This document shows, in pieces, positions 16,567 to 23,181 of a DNA stretch of 23,181 nt. Made by a program: the position numbers and the translations under genes. Within the stretch, counting starts at the first letter, position 1. The number at the start of each line of letters is the position of its first letter. Location of the stretch: NCBI GenBank assembly GCA_964545545.1, contig CAZJGK010000053.1, forward strand, positions 1 through 23,181, written 5' to 3'. Origin of the DNA: JAHJTW01 sp964545545 (GTDB lineage: Bacteria; Krumholzibacteriota; Krumholzibacteriia; LZORAL124-64-63). Below the pieces are notes generated by a model that ran no database searches, was not told the origin of the DNA, and was given only the letters and a program-made list of their open reading frames with translations.

Positions 16567-16724
16567 TTCAACTCCTTGACAGTTCCATCCACAGGGGCCG
16601 CACCCACATAACCATTTTCCCGTCCCGGCGCCTATGGTATAGTATCATAACGAATTATCAGATGCCATTCCTTTGACTCGTCCCCCTGCAAGGCGATCGG
16701 ATTGTCGCCCGAGAGGCCGAACTC
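16567..16724. promoter_or_regulatory. Divergent intergenic region with AT-rich near-palindrome
   Basis: These 158 bases separate the signalling operon (minus) from the SulP-receiver gene (plus), so they must hold both promoters unless the genes are read from further away. An AT-rich 17-base near-palindrome, TATGGTATAGTATCATA at 16633-16649, stands out from the GC-rich surroundings. It contains TATAGT on the plus strand and TATGAT on the minus strand as possible -10 elements, but I find no well-spaced TTGACA partner for either. A TTGACA at 16576-16581 has no -10 at the right distance. Confidence 0.45.
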
Positions 16725-19310
16725 ATGCTGGTAAGGGTCTTCCCGTTTCTCCAATGGTCCAAGGGATATGACGTCGGCCAGTTTCGGGCGGACCTCGTCG
16801 CCGGTTTGACCGTGGCGCTGGTTCTCATTCCCCAGTCGATGGCCTACGCTCAGCTGGCAGGCCTGCCGGCCTACTATGGCCTCTACGCCTCATTCCTGCC
16901 GCCCATGGTGGCCGCCCTATTCGGCTCCAGCCGACAACTGGCGACCGGTCCGGTGGCGATTGTCTCCCTGATGACGGCGGCCACCCTGAAACCGCTGGCC
17001 ACCGCGGGCAGCGAAGCCTTCATCGCCTATGCCATCTTTCTGGCCTTGCTGGTCGGTCTGTTCCAGTTGTTGCTCGGGTTGCTGCGCCTCGGGGTGATCA
17101 TCAACTTCCTGTCCCATCCGGTCGTGATCGGTTTCACGAACGCGGCCGCCCTTATCATCGCCACCAGCCAGCTCTCGAAGTTGTTCGGCGTTTCCGTGGA
17201 CGAGGCCAAACACCACTACCAAACCATATGGCGCGTGCTCGTTGCGGCCCATCAGTTCATCCACTGGCCGACCTTCCTGCTGGGCGCCCTGGCCTTCCTT
17301 ATCATGATCGTCCTGAAAAGGACCGCCCCCAGGGTTCCCTCCGTGCTGGCCGCCGTCGTCGTAACGACCCTGATCTCCCGCTTCATCGGTCTGGAGCATA
17401 ATCGGGTCGCGGTCATCGATCAGTTGGATTCCGAAACGGTCCGCGAACAGATTCAGGAATACAACCACAACGTCCAGTACATCGACCAGGTTTCCGAGGC
17501 CCAGGCCATCCTGGGGCCCGGGATCAAGAAGCTCGCGAAGACCAGCAAGGGAGACCCCTGCATGGCCTGCCACCTCAAGCAGCACGTGAACCTGGACATG
17601 CTGCGCGACGAAACGATGGCGGGCCTTTCCCTGGACGTGAACACCAAGACCACGCTGGAATTGCACGCCATGGCCGGACTCCTGGACAAGCAGATCGACC
17701 AGATCAAGGAAGAGACATCGGATAAACGCGCGAAATTGCGCGGCGAAAAATTCCATCTGATCGAGGAGGGCGGGACGGCCCACTTCACACCAGCTACCGG
17801 CGCGGCCCGTGGACACGGCACCTGGCGTCTGAAGGTCGGCAACTCGCCCCTCGATCCCGAAAAACTCGTGTTCCTCGGGGGAGGGGCGATCGTCGGCTCC
17901 ATTCCGAGCGGCCTGCCCCGCCTGAAGGTCCCGCATTGGGATTCCGCGGTTTTTGGCAAGCTGTTCATCGCCGCCATCATAATCTCGTTTCTCGGCTTCA
18001 TGGAAGCCATCGCCATCGCCAAGGCGATCGCCGCCCGCACCGGCCAGCGTCTGGACCCCAACCAGGAATTGATCGGCCAGGGCCTCGCCAACATCGTGGG
18101 TTCATTCGGTCAAAGCTACGCCGTATCCGGATCCTTCTCCCGCTCGGCCGTCAACATCCAGGCCGGCGCGGTCACCGGCCTTTCCAGCGTTTTCACCAGC
18201 GCCATCGTTGTGCTCGTTTTGCTGTTCTTCACGCCCATGCTGTACTACCTGCCCCAGTCCGTACTGGCCGCCGTGATCATGATGGCCGTCATCGGACTCA
18301 TCAATTTCAAGGGTGTGATCCACGCCTACCACGTCAAACCCAGCGACGGTGTCATCAGCATCATTTCCTTTGTCGCCACCCTGGCCTTCGCGCCTCATCT
18401 GGACAAGGGAATCCTGATAGGCATCCTTTTGACAGTGGGCGTTTTCCTCTACGGCAGGATGAAGCCGGCCATCGCCGAGCTCTCCTTGGGGCCGGATGGA
18501 CATTTCCACAATGCCGACCGCTTGCTGCTCACCCAGTGCCAACACCTGGCCATCATCCGGTTCGACGGTCCCCTTTTCTTCGCCAACGCCAGCTATCTTG
18601 AGGATGAGGTCCTCGACCGGTTGCGGTCTCTGCCCGAGTTGAAGGCTATCCTGTTCAAGGCCGACGGTATCGGGGAAATCGATGCTTCCGGCGAGGAAAC
18701 CCTGTCTCTGCTGATCGATCGCCTGCGGTCCGGCGGCATCGAGACCTATTTTTCGGGGCTCACCGAGCGCGTGGTCGATACCCTGCACCGGAGTCACCTG
18801 TATGAGAAAATCCGCGAAGATCATATCTTCATGACCGTGACCCAGGCCGTCGAATCCATCTGGACAAAGACCCACGAGGGTTCGCAAGAAGCCGTCTGTC
18901 CCTTGATGCGGGTCGTCTCGTCCGTCGATGAGGCCGGGGAGGTGAAGATCAGTGTCCTGTTCGTGGATGACGAGCGCGACTTCGCCGACATCTTCGCCTT
19001 GCGCCTGAACAAGCGCGGCATGAACGTCGACGTCGCCTATTCCGGGGACCAGGCTCTGGAACGAGTCCGAAACGTGGCGTACGACGCCGTGATTCTCGAC
19101 CTGAATCTGGGCGGGGAAAGCGGTCAGAACGTCCTGCTGAAGCTGCGGGAACTGCGCCCGAATCTGGCCGTGATCATCCTGACAGGTTTCGGCACCATCG
19201 AGGCGACCGTCGAGGCCGTCAAACACGGTGCGTACGACTATATGCTCAAGCCCTGCAACATCGATGAGTTGGTCCAGAAAATCAGGGCGGCTTACCGGCA
19301 GCGCGTCTGA
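16725..19310 (+). CDS. SulP sulfate permease with CxxCH-bearing loop insert, STAS and C-terminal receiver
   Basis: An 861-residue composite. Residues about 15-225 and 390-590 form the SLC26/SulP membrane domain, with TM1 ending in LIPQSMAYAQLAGLPAYYGLYA, and with SGSFSRSAVNIQAGA and the IPSGLP signature before TM8. Between TM7 (VPSVLAAVVVTTLISRFIGL) and TM8 lies an insert of about 155 residues (roughly 232-386). It is rich in predicted helix and contains CMACH at 279-283, a haem c attachment-type motif; this loop is periplasmic in the SLC26 fold, as covalent haem attachment requires. A STAS domain spans about 605-715. A complete receiver spans about 741-861 (LFVDDERDF, VILDLNLGGESG, ILTGFG, MLKPCN). 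Ordinary SulP proteins end after STAS at about 550-600 residues. It is transcribed divergently from the phosphorelay operon. GAGAGG precedes the ATG by 8 bases. Substrate is inferred to be sulfate from the locus. Confidence 0.9.
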   Translation: MLVRVFPFLQWSKGYDVGQFRADLVAGLTVALVLIPQSMAYAQLAGLPAYYGLYASFLPPMVAALFGSSRQLATGPVAIVSLMTAATLKPLATAGSEAFIAYAIFLALLVGLFQLLLGLLRLGVIINFLSHPVVIGFTNAAALIIATSQLSKLFGVSVDEAKHHYQTIWRVLVAAHQFIHWPTFLLGALAFLIMIVLKRTAPRVPSVLAAVVVTTLISRFIGLEHNRVAVIDQLDSETVREQIQEYNHNVQYIDQVSEAQAILGPGIKKLAKTSKGDPCMACHLKQHVNLDMLRDETMAGLSLDVNTKTTLELHAMAGLLDKQIDQIKEETSDKRAKLRGEKFHLIEEGGTAHFTPATGAARGHGTWRLKVGNSPLDPEKLVFLGGGAIVGSIPSGLPRLKVPHWDSAVFGKLFIAAIIISFLGFMEAIAIAKAIAARTGQRLDPNQELIGQGLANIVGSFGQSYAVSGSFSRSAVNIQAGAVTGLSSVFTSAIVVLVLLFFTPMLYYLPQSVLAAVIMMAVIGLINFKGVIHAYHVKPSDGVISIISFVATLAFAPHLDKGILIGILLTVGVFLYGRMKPAIAELSLGPDGHFHNADRLLLTQCQHLAIIRFDGPLFFANASYLEDEVLDRLRSLPELKAILFKADGIGEIDASGEETLSLLIDRLRSGGIETYFSGLTERVVDTLHRSHLYEKIREDHIFMTVTQAVESIWTKTHEGSQEAVCPLMRVVSSVDEAGEVKISVLFVDDERDFADIFALRLNKRGMNVDVAYSGDQALERVRNVAYDAVILDLNLGGESGQNVLLKLRELRPNLAVIILTGFGTIEATVEAVKHGAYDYMLKPCNIDELVQKIRAAYRQRV

Positions 19311-19316
19311 CCTGGG

Positions 19317-19844
19317 TCAGTCCGGCAGCTCTTCGATCAACGCGGCGTAAACTTCCTCCATCTCCTGGTCGTACGCCACGAGATAGACCTTCGTGATCCC
19401 GGGGCAATCGAGCAGGGTGTCCGCGACCGTCTGCACCGCAACCTCGGCCGCCTCGTCGCGGGGATAGCCGTAGACGCCGCAACTGATCGCCGGGAACGCG
19501 AGGGTCCGGATCCCCTCGTCCTCGGCCAGATACAACGCCTCGCGGTAGCAGGAAGCCAGCAACTCGGGCTCACCCGCGTCGCCACCGCCCCACACCGGAC
19601 CCACGGCATGAACGATGTAACGCGCCGGCAGGCCGAACCCCGCGGTCAGGCGCACCTCGCCGGTGGGACATCCGCCCAGGGCGCGGCAGGCCTCATACAA
19701 GGCGGGTCCCGCCGCCTGATGGATGGCGCCATCCACGCCGCCGCCGCCGGCCAAGCTCTCGTTGGCGGCGTTGACCACGGCGTCGACCTTCATGGCGGTG
19801 ATGTCCCCAAGCACGGCCTCGATACGATCCTTGGGATTTGTCAT
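19317..19844 (-). CDS. Macro-domain protein (probable O-acetyl-ADP-ribose deacetylase type)
   Basis: A 175-residue single macro domain of the YmdB/MacroD class, which bind and hydrolyse ADP-ribose esters such as O-acetyl-ADP-ribose. The signature is complete: GDIT with Asp14, VVNAANESLAGGGGVDGAIH with Asn25, Asn28 and Asp38, then ARYIVHAVGPVW and FPAISCGVYGYP. The ATG at 19844 follows the hydrolase stop by 2 bases, so it is the last gene of that operon. An upstream in-frame extension would run into the hydrolase gene and looks non-coding. Its stop lies only 6 bases from the convergent SulP-receiver stop, with no visible terminator between them. Confidence 0.92.
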   Translation of the reverse strand: MTNPKDRIEAVLGDITAMKVDAVVNAANESLAGGGGVDGAIHQAAGPALYEACRALGGCPTGEVRLTAGFGLPARYIVHAVGPVWGGGDAGEPELLASCYREALYLAEDEGIRTLAFPAISCGVYGYPRDEAAEVAVQTVADTLLDCPGITKVYLVAYDQEMEEVYAALIEELPD

Positions 19845-19846
19845 GG

Positions 19847-20611
19847 TCAGGGCCCCCTGGTGAGGAATCGATCCAGGAACAGCGCCACCGCCTGGCGATA
19901 AACCCCGCTGTCCTCGAATTTCGACCACAGGGCTCGCGAACCGTGGTTGCCCTTGGTGTTGGGAACGAATGAGGACTTGGGCGTTATTACCGCGGCGTAG
20001 ATGGGCTTCCAGTTGTCCCGTTCACTGCGGGCCGAGGTGATGAACACCGGCGTCTTGATCCGCGCCGCCGTGCGGGCCACCCAGTCGGGGGACTTGCCCA
20101 GCTTGGTGAAATACTCGCCCGGTGAAAAGGCCAGGACCCCGTCTGCCAGGCGGGGATGTTCCCCGGTCACGACCAGCACCAGGGCGGCCGAATACGAACT
20201 GCCCCAGGCGATCACTTTCCCCGTGGCCAGGTGCGCGTGCGCGTACTTCAGGGCCGCCACCAGATCCTGCTGCGCGTCCAGGTAGGTCGTGCCCTTGCCT
20301 GCGACCTTGGCCCGCGCTGCGGTGGCGTTGACAACATTGTTGACCTCGTGGCCCGAACGCTGGTCCACAGCCAGGCAGTTGAAGCCCAGCGTGTTCAACC
20401 ACGGCGCGATCTCCTTGTATTCCCCCCGGCTCCAGCCGGCCTGATGAAACAGGACGATCAGCGGCGTTGCCTTGTCCACATGGGGCGCGTAAAGGTCGGC
20501 GGTGATTTCCAGGCCGTCCAGCGAGGGGAAGGTGATCGTCTCAGCGGCCATGCCTGGGGAGCCCGCCACGAAAAACACCAGCAGGATAACAGCGATGACA
20601 ATCTTGCGCAT
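19847..20611 (-). CDS. Secreted alpha/beta hydrolase, dienelactone-hydrolase-like
   Basis: A 254-residue protein with a clear signal peptide (MRKIVIAVILLVFFVAGSPG, cleavage probably after the AMAA-like MAA region at about residue 23). The mature part is an alpha/beta hydrolase: LIVLFHQAGW oxyanion region, LAVDQRSGHE, nucleophile elbow WGSSYSA with Ser139, and KGNHGSRALW with His223 as the probable catalytic histidine. The acid residue may be in SARSERDNW near 195. Substrate cannot be told. The GGGGGAA ribosome site lies 6 bases before the ATG. It is the middle gene of the SLC13-hydrolase-macro set, with a hairpin between it and the permease gene. Confidence 0.85.
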   Translation of the reverse strand: MRKIVIAVILLVFFVAGSPGMAAETITFPSLDGLEITADLYAPHVDKATPLIVLFHQAGWSRGEYKEIAPWLNTLGFNCLAVDQRSGHEVNNVVNATAARAKVAGKGTTYLDAQQDLVAALKYAHAHLATGKVIAWGSSYSAALVLVVTGEHPRLADGVLAFSPGEYFTKLGKSPDWVARTAARIKTPVFITSARSERDNWKPIYAAVITPKSSFVPNTKGNHGSRALWSKFEDSGVYRQAVALFLDRFLTRGP

Positions 20612-20685
20612 TTGGTTCCCCCGGACAGGAAACAGGCCCTCCTCATTGCCTCGACAGCATAGGTAATAACCCTTGTCCCTGACAA

Positions 20686-20709
20686 CTGTTGATGCCGGGG
20701 CTTCAACAG
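20686..20709 (-). terminator. Hairpin after the second SLC13 gene
   Basis: A 7-base perfect inverted repeat, CTGTTGA (20686-20692) and TCAACAG (20703-20709), has three more inner pairs after one mismatch. It lies immediately downstream of the permease stop on the minus strand. No T-run follows, so it may attenuate rather than end transcription into the hydrolase gene. Confidence 0.35.
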
Positions 20710-20713
20710 GCGT

Positions 20714-22246
20714 TCAAGGTCCCGGGGTCAAGTGCGCCGCCCAAGCGGGCACCTGATGCATGTTCATGCCGAAGGCCGTCGGCCCCAGCAAATAGATTGC
20801 CAGGGTGATCAAAACCGCACAGAACAGATTCAACAGGATGCCGGTGCGAGCCATGTCCCGGATGGTCACCATTTCTGTACCGAAGATGATGGCGTTGGGC
20901 GGCGTGGCCACCGGCAACATGAAGGCGCACGAGGCGCTCAAGGTGGCCGGCACCATCAACAGCAGCGGATTCAGATGCAGGGCCACCGCCAGGCTGGCCA
21001 GCACCGGCAGCGCCATCTGGGTGGTCGCCGTGTTGCTGGTCAACTCCGTGATGCCCATCATCACCAAACAGACCACCAGGATGACCAGCGGCACCGGCAG
21101 GGACGAAAGCCCCACCATGCGCGCGCCCAACCACACCGACAATCCCGAGACCACGAATCCCTTGGCCAGGGCGAACCCTCCTCCGAACAGCAGCACGATT
21201 CCCCACGGCAGCTTGCGCGCGGTGTCCCAGTCCATCACGCGCGTGCCGGGTTTGCTGCGGCTGGGGATCAGGAACAGGATCACCGCCATGGTCATGGCCA
21301 CCGTGCCGTCATCGACCATACCCCCGTGGTGAAGCAGGCGTGACCAGCCGGGCAGGGCCAGGCTGCCGATGGTCAGTCCCTGGCGGGTCAGCCACAGCAG
21401 GGCCATGAGCGTGAAATCGACCATGACCACTTTTTCCTCGTAGGACATGGGACCGAGTTCGCTGCGCTCGGTGAGCAGCACATCGTGTTTGACCACGAGG
21501 TCCGGCGCGCCCAGCTTGTAGAGCACGGAAAGCTCCAGCCACATCACCGCCAGGGTAATGACCGCGATGGGCAGGCCCAGCACCAACCAGCCGGCGAACG
21601 AGATCTCCGGCGCACCGGGGAACATCAATTCGAAATTGCTGACCAGCAAGGGATTGGGCGGTGTGCCGATGAGCGTGGCCAGTCCGCCCACCGACGCGCT
21701 GTAGGCAACCCCCAGCAACAGGGCGGTGCCGAATTGCCGCGCGCGCTTCGGCCCCAGGTCGTCGCCCAGGCGCGCGATGACCGCCATGGCCACCGGCGCC
21801 ATCATCATGGCGGTGGCCGTGTTGCTGATCCACATGGACAAGAAGGCGGTGGCCAGCATGAACCCCAGCACGATGCGTCGCGGCCCCCCGCCGATGGCGG
21901 TGATGATCCGCAGGGCGATGCGCCGGTGCAGGGTCCACTTCTGCATGGCCAGGGCCACCATGAAGCCGCCCAGAAACAGGAAGATGACCCAGTTGAAATA
22001 TACCGGGGCCACGGCCTTGCCGGCCATCACCCCCAGCAGGGGAAACAGCACCACCGGGAGCAGGGCCGTGACGGCCAGATGAACCGCCTCGGTCAACCAC
22101 CAGATGGCCATCCACAGGGCGATGGCGGCCATGGGTGTGGCTGCCGGGTGGGCCGGGTCCAGTTCGGTGAAAACCATCAGGGCGACAGCCATGACGGGGC
22201 CTGCGATCAGGCCCAGGCGCTTGGCGTCAAATCCATGGGGTTTCAT
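20714..22246 (-). CDS. SLC13/DASS family sodium:anion symporter
   Basis: A 510-residue inner-membrane carrier with about 12 hydrophobic segments. Both canonical ion/substrate hairpin motifs are present: MWISNTATAMMMAPV and ELTSNTATTQMALPV. The paired GGLATLIGTPPNPLL and FMLPVATPPNAIIFG elements are also intact. These are the residues that bind Na+ and the carboxylate or sulfate in VcINDY-type carriers, so this is a normal functional DASS symporter. Substrate may be dicarboxylate, sulfate or another small divalent anion. The ATG at 22246 has GGGGGAG 8 bases upstream; a TTG-like upstream start adds 20 residues without support. It is the first gene of the minus-strand operon ending in the macro-domain gene. 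Confidence 0.92.
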   Translation of the reverse strand: MKPHGFDAKRLGLIAGPVMAVALMVFTELDPAHPAATPMAAIALWMAIWWLTEAVHLAVTALLPVVLFPLLGVMAGKAVAPVYFNWVIFLFLGGFMVALAMQKWTLHRRIALRIITAIGGGPRRIVLGFMLATAFLSMWISNTATAMMMAPVAMAVIARLGDDLGPKRARQFGTALLLGVAYSASVGGLATLIGTPPNPLLVSNFELMFPGAPEISFAGWLVLGLPIAVITLAVMWLELSVLYKLGAPDLVVKHDVLLTERSELGPMSYEEKVVMVDFTLMALLWLTRQGLTIGSLALPGWSRLLHHGGMVDDGTVAMTMAVILFLIPSRSKPGTRVMDWDTARKLPWGIVLLFGGGFALAKGFVVSGLSVWLGARMVGLSSLPVPLVILVVCLVMMGITELTSNTATTQMALPVLASLAVALHLNPLLLMVPATLSASCAFMLPVATPPNAIIFGTEMVTIRDMARTGILLNLFCAVLITLAIYLLGPTAFGMNMHQVPAWAAHLTPGP

Positions 22247-22308
22247 GGGTTCGCTCCCCCGTTCAAGGTTGCCTCTACTACTTACCACCCCGGATAATTT
22301 TTGCAATG

Positions 22309-22343
22309 GATTTGTCGCCCCACAGGGACCGTGGCGACAAATC
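22309..22343. repeat. Perfect 11-bp inverted repeat in the divergent promoter region
   Basis: GATTTGTCGCC (22309-22319) and GGCGACAAATC (22333-22343) are exact inverse complements with 13 bases between them. They lie in the 257-base gap between the divergent permease (minus) and lamin-tail (plus) genes. No T-run follows on either strand, so an operator or cruciform fits better than a terminator. The rest of the gap shows nothing I can name. Confidence 0.6.
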
Positions 22344-22503
22344 TGTCAACCCCGATTGACCCTCTGCTTGTGACCGAGGTGGCGGCGGCTTTGTCCGGCG
22401 CGCGACAGCACGGCGGCTGAACCTCAATTGAGCGCGGTCTCCCCTGTGCGGCACGATCCTGGCTTGGCCACCGGCATCATTCTCTCCCGGTTGTGAGTTC
22501 TCC

Positions 22504-23157
22504 ATGAAAACTTTGACCTTGCCGATTCTGATCGTCGCCTTCGCCCTGTTTTGCCTTGCCTGCCTCCTGACACCCCCGGTCCAGGCCCAGATCGTCATCA
22601 ACGAAGTGCTCGCCGACCCCGCCCGTGACTGGGACGGTGACGGGGCCCTCGATTTTCGCCAGGACGAATGGGTCGAGATCGTCAATCTCGGCACCGCTCC
22701 GGTGGACCTAGCGGATTACTGGTTGCGCGACGATTCTTCCCGGCTGCCGGACTACGGACTTTCCGGCACCCTGGCGCCCAGCCAGACCAAGGTTGTGTAC
22801 GGCTCCGAGGTCATGGCCTGGCAACAGGAACGGGGCTGGCTCGTGACGGGGTTCGGACTCAACAACAGCGGCGGCGACCGGGTCTTTCTCCTGTACGGAC
22901 CGTACAGCGAGGAATTGAATTACCAGATCCTGGACCAGGTCTGGATCGGTGATCACGAAGCGGATGACGACCGATCCTGCGGGCGGGATCTGGTGACGGG
23001 GCAGTGGATCCTCTTCGACGGGCTTAACCCCTATATCGGCAATGAGCCTCCCCTGGGCACCGGGTGTTTGCCGACCCCCGGTCAGCCCAACACCAGCTCT
23101 CAACCGATCCCGGCCCAAAGGATGAACTTCGGGGATCTCAAAGCGGTTTTTCGCTAG
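22504..23157 (+). CDS. Secreted lamin-tail-domain protein
   Basis: A 217-residue exported protein. A signal peptide (MKTLTLPILIVAFALFCLAC) ends near the VQAQ sequence at residues 26-29; the Cys20 is not in a convincing lipobox. The mature part starts with IVINEVLADP, the hallmark of bacterial lamin-tail domains (LTD, PF00932-like). A DWDGDGALDFRQDEW stretch resembling a calcium-binding loop, WVEIVNLGTAPVDLADYWL and a beta-rich body follow. The C-terminus ends in MNFGDLKAVFR (207-217) after a Pro/Gln/Ser linker. LTD proteins are usually cell-surface or matrix components; partner and role are unknown. No strong ribosome site precedes the ATG. The last 24 bases of the window after its stop hold no gene. 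Confidence 0.88.
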   Translation: MKTLTLPILIVAFALFCLACLLTPPVQAQIVINEVLADPARDWDGDGALDFRQDEWVEIVNLGTAPVDLADYWLRDDSSRLPDYGLSGTLAPSQTKVVYGSEVMAWQQERGWLVTGFGLNNSGGDRVFLLYGPYSEELNYQILDQVWIGDHEADDDRSCGRDLVTGQWILFDGLNPYIGNEPPLGTGCLPTPGQPNTSSQPIPAQRMNFGDLKAVFR

Positions 23158-23181
23158 GTAGCCGGACGGTTCCCACCATGA

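Noticed and set aside
16576..16581. TTGACA as a -35 element
   Set aside because: No -10-like sequence occurs 16-18 bases downstream.
18880..18960. Permease-receiver fusion as a sequencing frameshift artefact
   Set aside because: The frame is continuous with a plausible linker and no stop or abrupt codon-usage shift; it cannot be fully excluded from one sequence.
1..23181. CRISPR arrays, tRNAs, insertion sequences or phage genes
   Set aside because: I saw no spaced direct repeats, tRNA-like cloverleaf, transposase or integrase motifs.

Overview
This is a GC-rich bacterial segment whose left half is a dissimilatory sulfur-energy locus. It reads left to right as the 3' part of aprA (APS reductase alpha), a strong terminator, a YkgJ-type cysteine-cluster protein, qmoA-qmoB-qmoC (quinone-interacting membrane oxidoreductase), sat (ATP sulfurylase) and a GltD/DsrL-type NAD(P)H iron-sulfur flavoprotein. 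Together these activate sulfate to APS and pass electrons between the quinone pool and APS reductase. The same enzymes can run in reverse in sulfur oxidisers, and the window does not settle the direction. A divergent SLC13-type anion permease (10468-12009) follows.

The middle (12076-16566, minus strand) is a tightly overlapping signalling operon. In transcription order it encodes a cytidylate-kinase-like/receiver fusion, a membrane histidine kinase with a periplasmic sensor, a lone receiver, a small histidine protein with a degenerate ATPase half, and a second lone receiver. None of these has a DNA-binding or other classical output domain. Transcribed divergently from it is an 861-residue SulP sulfate permease (16725-19310). 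It carries a roughly 155-residue insert with a CxxCH (haem c-type) motif in the predicted periplasmic TM7-TM8 loop, and a receiver domain fused after the STAS domain. My leading hypothesis is that the phosphorelay acts directly on sulfate uptake and that the insert senses redox state. This is the most novel part of the window.

The right part (19317-22246, minus strand) holds a canonical SLC13/DASS permease, a secreted alpha/beta hydrolase and a macro-domain protein. Last comes a secreted lamin-tail-domain protein (22504-23157) with a Ca-loop-like motif and a short basic/aromatic C-terminal tail.

Organism: Gram-negative, anaerobic or sulfur-metabolising and high in GC. The Qmo/Apr/Sat set and the cytidylate-kinase-like receiver fit Desulfobacterota-like sulfate reducers. 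The lamin-tail protein and its C-terminal tail would also fit uncultured FCB-type lineages. I cannot assign a phylum from this sequence alone. I saw no tRNA, rRNA, CRISPR array, transposase or integrase.
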